Shown here in pieces: positions 59,694 to 64,000 of a stretch of 64,000 nt of DNA (its first letter is position 1; each line of letters starts with the position of its first letter). The DNA lies in the NCBI GenBank assembly GCA_963711065.1, contig CAVQCO010000007.1, positions 1 to 64,000 on the forward strand, written 5' to 3'. This DNA is from Bog-473 sp963711065. GTDB lineage: Bacteria; Actinomycetota; Acidimicrobiia; Acidimicrobiales; RAAP-2. The notes beneath the pieces are model-generated. The model searched no databases and was not told the DNA's origin. It saw nothing but the letters and a program-made list of their open reading frames with translations. The position numbers and the translations under genes are program-made.

Positions 59694-59726
59694 CTGAGAT
59701 ATCGGACATACTGTCCGATATCTCAG
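59694..59726. promoter_or_regulatory. 33-bp perfect palindrome, probable TetR operator
   Basis: CTGAGATATCGGACA and TGTCCGATATCTCAG are perfect complements around TAC. It lies 15 bases upstream of the P450 start codon, so a bound regulator would block transcription or the ribosome site. It is AT-richer than all surrounding DNA. Confidence 0.85.
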
Positions 59727-59774
59727 ATGGTAAGTCCCACGCCTCGATCTGTCAATGAAGGTGAGGGTTGGCGA

Positions 59775-60089
59775 TCAGTCAGGAGGTGGGTCGGCCGGCG
59801 TGTCCGGCATGATGGCGACCGACTTCGTCGGATCGTCGGGATCGAGGATCACCCGCACGCGCTGATCGGCATCCGGCGGGTCGCCCGGCACGGCGGCCAC
59901 GATCACCACCTCGTCCACCGGCGGTGCGAAGACGGCGTGCAGGCCACGGGCGATGCCGGTCCCGACGGCACCGAGCGCGGACTCCTTGCGCCAGCGCTCG
60001 AAGCCGGCGGTGGCTTCCTGCTCCGAACCGTCGCTCGTCTGGTCGAGCGGCGCGTCTTCTACCGGCTCGTCGTCACCAACAGATTCCAC
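59775..60089 (-). CDS. Small hypothetical acidic protein
   Basis: The 104-residue protein starts at GTG 60089 with GGATGGAG upstream. The N-terminal ~30 residues are acidic (EDAPLDQTSDGSEQEATAGF). The rest is beta-rich, 'VDEVVIVAAVPGDPPDADQR' and 'VRVILDPDDPTKSVAIMPDT'. No family is recognised. Confidence 0.55.
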   Translation of the reverse strand: MESVGDDEPVEDAPLDQTSDGSEQEATAGFERWRKESALGAVGTGIARGLHAVFAPPVDEVVIVAAVPGDPPDADQRVRVILDPDDPTKSVAIMPDTPADPPPD

Positions 60090-60601
60090 ATCTCCATCCT
60101 CGCAGTGTTCCGGTCCCCACCGTGCACTGCGGCAGCCATGCGCAGTTCGCGAACAGCGGCGGGCAAGAGGCGTCGTCGTCGGTGACCTCACGCCCGGCTC
60201 GTAATGGGCGCATCGGACTGCACCCGATCTGAGGGTCTGCACACAAGGGGAAGGTCGAAGTTCCCAAGGGAGCTGTCGCGGTGCTCCATTCGGCCACAAG
60301 GGTCGGCCGCCCGATCGGCATTCGGGAGAAATCGCTTGAGCCGGGCCGCCACAAGGCATGCACAACAAATTCTTCGGGTCGCAGAGCGCTGGTCCGCCAA
60401 GGTCCGTTGCAGACAGCGAAACAGCCAGGACAAATGCGCGTTCATAGAGCCGTATGGCCCCCCCTCCAATGAGCTGAAGTCCGATCGTTCCCGCGTAGCA
60501 AACCGGTTGACGCGGGGAGGCACCGATGGTTTCCTTGCGTCTATTGGCGAGACGAATGGTTTGGCGACCATTCGCTTAGATCAGGCGCAGGCGGCTCTTA
60601 G
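60090..60601. other. Composition change and gap without a convincing gene
   Basis: GC content drops along this ~500-base stretch, from the very GC-rich segment on the left to the milder segment on the right. Overlapping frames show no family sequence. It could be a third joint or a natural island border. Confidence 0.35.
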
Positions 60602-61078
60602 ATGGCGACCTCTTTCAACGATGGATCGGCCTTTGGCGCGACGTCCTCGGACCGCGCCAACGCGCCCTGCCGCCCCGAAACACGGCGTCGTCGCCTCTTC
60701 AACCGACCCGCCGTTGCTCTCGCCACAGACGAAACCGTGCCGGCGAGACACCGTTCCCGCCGAAACCGCGCTGCACACCCCGCGCAGGTTTCCGAAGAGC
60801 GATTGGGGTTCTTTGCGAGCACCACCCTCGCCGTCATCAGTCTGGTCTTCGTCTCGGTAGTGGCGCTCGGCTCGCTGCTCACCTCCACGGCGATCCTTCA
60901 CCTCGCGTATCCCAACCGTCACGTCGACGCCTTCCGTGCGCTTCATGAGCCCCTGGTGGTCGGTCTGCTCTTCGGCCTTGGCGTGCTCTGGCTCCTGCCC
61001 CCACACCCGTGGCAAGTGGAGCCCGCGCGGCGCGAGCCGAAGAAGCGGCGTGTCTTTCGAGCGAAGGCAGCGGTCTGA
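60602..61078 (+). CDS. Hypothetical two-helix membrane protein
   Basis: The 158-residue protein MATSFNDGSAFGATSSDRAN... has an Arg-rich cytoplasmic N-terminus and two membrane helices ('TLAVISLVFVSVVALGSLLT' and 'PLVVGLLFGLGVLWLLPPHP'), with a basic tail. No family is recognised. Its stop overlaps an ATG (TGATGG), but the following frame is not convincing. Confidence 0.45.
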   Translation: MATSFNDGSAFGATSSDRANAPCRPETRRRRLFNRPAVALATDETVPARHRSRRNRAAHPAQVSEERLGFFASTTLAVISLVFVSVVALGSLLTSTAILHLAYPNRHVDAFRALHEPLVVGLLFGLGVLWLLPPHPWQVEPARREPKKRRVFRAKAAV

Positions 61079-61403
61079 TGGCCGCCTTCGACGCACAGGT
61101 GTTGCGGCTGTTGCATTCGGGGCACCCCCCCGTCTCGCCGCGGCAGGAGGGGCCGGGAACGGCCCTTGGCATCAAGAGCAGCAGAGGTGTTGCGGTTCTG
61201 GCAGGCGGGGCACTCCCGCCCCGCCTGGCCGCATCAACGGGGAGCGAAGTTGCTTCCCTGCAGTACCCGAGGGCCGCCGGTCCTCGGTTCCTTGGGCGAC
61301 GTGTTGATCCACAGGCCGAGTTTGGTCGCCTGGCCTGTGGGGAGCGAATGGCGAAACCAGCGCCCAGTTCCAGCAATCAACTCAACCCAAGGAGCACAAA
61401 CAG
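61079..61403 (+). promoter_or_regulatory. Leader region with two strong stem-loops upstream of the SipW/TasA-type gene
   Basis: No convincing gene. Two inverted repeats stand out: AGGCGGGG/CCCCGCCT with an 8-base loop (61203-61226), and CCACAGGCC/GGCCTGTGG with a 14-base loop (61309-61340). They precede a secreted-protein gene by 60-200 bases and may form a structured leader. I did not recognise a known riboswitch core (the c-di-GMP-I motifs are absent). Confidence 0.4.
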
Positions 61404-61904
61404 ATGAATATGAAGCGATTCATGAACAAGAAGGTGGTGGCCATCGGCCTCGCCGCAGGGCTTGCCCTCGGTGCTGCCGGCGCGGCCTTCGCCTACTTCA
61501 GCTCGACCGGTACGGGCACCGGCTCGGCGACGGTTGGCACCAGTGCTGGCCTGGACATTGCGCAGACCAACACGGTCTCCAACATCCAGCCCAACGGGGC
61601 TACGCACGAGATTGACTACACCGTCACCAACAACAACCCTGGCCACGAAACTGTGCACCAGGTGACGGTGACCGTCGCCTCGATCAGTGGCGCTGGCTCG
61701 TTCACGGGCACCGACTCGCTCGGCAACCCGTACGACGCCTGCACCCCGTCGCTGTTCACCGTCGTCCAGGGTTCGCCGCTTGACGCGAACCTCGCCCACC
61801 TGGACACGGCCAGTGGCACGGCAACGGTTGCGCTGACTGACGACGGAAACAACCAGGACAACTGCCAGGGCGCAACCCTGAACCTGTCCTTCTCGTCGAA
61901 CTGA
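61404..61904 (+). CDS. SipW/TasA-type secreted protein
   Basis: The protein has 166 residues with AAGGAGCAC upstream. The signal peptide is 'KKVVAIGLAAGLALGAAGAA', immediately followed by 'FAYFSSTGTGTGSATVGTSA'. The short 'A(F)AYFS' junction is the hallmark of camelysin/TasA-like proteins. The rest is a beta domain ('TNNNPGHETVHQVTVTVASI', 'LTDDGNNQDNCQGATLNLSF'). Relatives form fibres or matrix components or act at the surface. No SipW-type peptidase gene is visible here. It is followed by a strong terminator and a co-oriented Ig-repeat protein gene. Confidence 0.75.
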   Translation: MNMKRFMNKKVVAIGLAAGLALGAAGAAFAYFSSTGTGTGSATVGTSAGLDIAQTNTVSNIQPNGATHEIDYTVTNNNPGHETVHQVTVTVASISGAGSFTGTDSLGNPYDACTPSLFTVVQGSPLDANLAHLDTASGTATVALTDDGNNQDNCQGATLNLSFSSN

Positions 61905-61959
61905 CGGCACGAGTGATCAGTAGAGGCGTTCTGCATTTCTGATCGAAGACCGGTCGGAA

Positions 61960-61993
61960 GGCCGGGCCACGGATTCTCCTCCGTGGCCCGGCC
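61960..61993 (+). terminator. Strong stem-loop terminator
   Basis: GGCCGGGCCACGGA and TCCGTGGCCCGGCC pair over 14 bases around TTCTCC, 55 bases after the stop of the secreted-protein gene. No T-run follows, as usual in GC-rich Actinobacteria. Confidence 0.8.
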
Positions 61994-62082
61994 AACCACC
62001 GGGTGAGGCCAGCGAGAGACAGCAGGGGCGATACCTGAGGTCCCTCGGTGGGCTTGCCCATCACGGTGAGAACGAGGAATAG

Positions 62083-64000
62083 ATGAAGTCAGAGCGGTTC
62101 AAGAGGATGAAGTCGTTGATGGCATCGGGTGCCGTCGCGCTCGTCGTCGCCGCGCTCGCTTTCGGTGTCTCCTCCTCCGTGCTCGGTACCAAGTCTGTTG
62201 CCCAGCGCCTGGGCTTCGACCTGACCTCTGGCTCGTCGAGCTTCATTATCACGAGCAGCATCTACCCCTCGCCCGCCTGCTCGGGCTCGACGGCTCTCCT
62301 CTACCCGGGGACGCCTCGTTGCATTGTCTTCAGCGTCCACAACAACCTCTCGGTACCTATCTCGGTCGGAAGCATCACTTCGTCCCTCGACACCACGGAC
62401 TATCCGGCACCTCCGCCAGCGTGCGCCGGGACCAACTTGACCCTCCCCACCTACTCGGGCTCTCTTGCGGTGCCCGCAAACGGCGACGCCAGCAGCCCCG
62501 GGGCCTCTATCGAGTTGAACGACAACGGCTCGAACCAGGACACCTGTCAGTCCTCCACCTACCACTTCACCTACTCAGGATTGGCCAACTACACCGACTC
62601 GACGACGACGGCCCTGACCTCAACGCCCAATCCCTCGTCTTCGAGCCAGTCGGTCACTTTCACGGCCACCGTGACCGAGACCAACGCCAGCACCGACCCC
62701 TCCGGTCCCACGGGCACAGTGACCTTCTACAGCTGCACCACGAACACCTGCGGCTCGACGACGTCACTGGGCACCGGGTCCGTGGGCTCCAACGGCCAGG
62801 CCACTTTGTCTACTTCCAGCCTGGCGGTGGGGACCGATTACATCGAGGCCGTATACGGGGGCTCGGGCAGCAACCTCACCGGGAGCACGTCGAACGTCGT
62901 CACTCAGACCGTGACCACAGGCTCGATCTCCACCACCTCGGTCCTCACGTCGTCGCCCAACCCGTCGAGCTACGGGGCATCGGTCACCTTCTCCGACACC
63001 GTCTCGGCCTCTTCGGGGACGCCCGCCGGCACGGTGACCTTCTACAGCTGCACCACCAACACCTGTGGCACCAAGACCTCGCTCGGGACCGGGACGCTCA
63101 ACAGCTCGGGCAAGGCCACCTACTCGACGACGAGCCTCCCGGTGGGCACCACCTACGTCGAAGCCGTCTACGGCGCCTCGGGCAACTACGGCGGTTCGAC
63201 CTCCAACGTGGTGACCCAGGTGGTCAACACGCTCGGGACCACCTCGGTCCTCACCAGCTCGCCCAACCCGTCGAGCTTCGGCACCTCGGTCACCTTCACC
63301 GACACCGTCTCGGCCTCTACGGGCACGCCCAACGGCACGGTCACCTTCTACAGCTGCACCACCAACGCCTGCTCGACAAGGACCTCGCTCGGGACGGGGA
63401 CGCTGAGTGGGGGCAAGGCCACCTTCGCCACTTCGACGCTGCCGGTGGGCACGACTTACGTCGAGGCGGTTTACGGAGCCTCGGGCAACTACGGCGGTTC
63501 GACGTCGAACATCGTGGCCCAGGTGGTCAACGTGGCCTCGACCAGCACGCACCTCACCTCGGCGCCCAACCCGTCTGGCTACGGGACCTCGGTCAGCTTC
63601 ACCGCCACCGTGTCTTCGGGTGTTGGCACGCCTGGCGGACGGTCACCTTCTACAACTGCGGCTCCTCGTCGAACTGCGCCACCAAGAGCGCCTTCGCCTC
63701 GGGAACACTGAGCCTCAACAGCTCTGGCTCGGCCACCTACTCCACCTCGGCGCTCCCCGTCGGCACCATGTACGTCGAGACCGTGTACAGCGCTTCGGGC
63801 AACTACGGCGGCTCGACGTCGAACATAGAGGTCCAGGTGGTCAACCCGATCGGGACCTCCTCGGTCCTCACCTCGGCGCCCAACCCGTCTACCTTCGGTC
63901 AGTCGGTGACCTTCACCGATACCGTGTCCTCGAGCTCGGGGACCCCGGGAGGCACGGTGAGCTTCTACGGCTGCTCGTTCTCGGGCTGCACGCCGGGCGC
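62083..64000 (+). CDS. Large Ig-like-repeat surface protein, one frameshift, 3' end outside window
   Basis: The start MKSERFKRMKSLMASGAVAL is followed by a signal segment (AVALVVAALAFGVSSSVL). Residues ~40-165 form a beta-rich, cysteine-containing domain related in style to the upstream secreted protein ('SIELNDNGSNQDTCQSSTYH' recalls 'LTDDGNNQDNCQG'). Big_3-type Ig repeats of ~95 residues follow, each with 'LTSSPNPSS..G.SVTF', 'GTVTFYSCTTN.C' and 'YVEAVYGASGNYGGSTSN'. At ~63,638 one base is missing (GGCGGACGG for GGCGGCACGG). The repeat pattern then continues in the next frame to base 64,000. It is likely a cell-surface adhesin or stalk. Confidence 0.8.

Noticed and set aside
57793..59709. 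638-codon frame joining P450 antisense-like sequence to TetR
   Set aside because: Only the TetR part (from 58413) is real. The upstream part is an alternate frame of the P450 gene.
61079..61403. c-di-GMP riboswitch before the SipW/TasA-type gene
   Set aside because: The conserved GCAAA/GAAA and CCGGCC-type core motifs of the class I riboswitch are not present.

Overview
The window does not read like one continuous genome. It looks like at least three differently composed pieces placed end to end. Bases 1 to about 3,645 carry an acyltransferase, the pair miaB / bifunctional nuclease and a threonine-dehydratase-like gene, and resemble an acidobacterium. This piece stops in the middle of two genes at about 3,645. 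Bases ~3,650 to ~38,590 are actinobacterial, with moderately high GC, many short genes and heavy loads of mobile DNA. Bases ~38,600 to ~60,150 are very GC-rich, densely coding and actinobacterial, probably Acidimicrobiia-like; F420/flavin luciferase-like oxidoreductases, a GlbO-type globin, a P450 and PPK2 support this. Bases ~60,200 to 64,000 fall back to lower GC and encode secreted surface proteins; whether they join the preceding piece naturally is unclear.

The most unusual part is 3.65-38.6 kb. About 29 copies of a 25-35 bp imperfect inverted repeat, with core CCGGCG and arms of the CCCCA...TGGGG type, sit in nearly every intergenic gap and in both orientations. None was seen in the other pieces. 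Several mobile elements touch this repeat. Two near-identical IS110-family elements start at the 3' edge of two copies. Two group II introns start exactly at the 3' edge of two others. A third type of IS110 element appears to split another copy. One intron has no ORF; the other carries a reverse transcriptase broken by four frameshifts and abuts a truncated hydrolase-cyclase gene. Between the mobile elements lie small metabolic and stress genes (aldehyde dehydrogenase + DUF779, SDR, phosphoesterase, YceI, VOC, DinB, DUF1003, HdeD-like, DUF1269, cNMP-binding), three Imm35/YrhB-like orphan immunity genes and two lysine-rich, tandemly repeated histone-like proteins.

The 38.6-60 kb piece holds a tRNA-Gly, globin, two enoyl-CoA hydratases, two luciferase-like oxidoreductases, an aldo/keto reductase, several VOC and GNAT proteins, and a beta-class DNA methyltransferase next to a possible nuclease gene. 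It also has a histidine kinase - response regulator - UbiB-kinase operon with 4-bp overlaps, and a P450-TetR-oxidoreductase operon. A perfect 15+15 bp palindrome just upstream of the P450 gene is a strong TetR-operator candidate.

The last piece encodes a short SipW/TasA-type secreted protein, a strong hairpin terminator, and a large Ig-like-repeat surface protein that runs off the window and carries one frameshift. Single-base indels occur in genes of every actinobacterial piece, so some 'pseudogenes' here may be sequencing errors.
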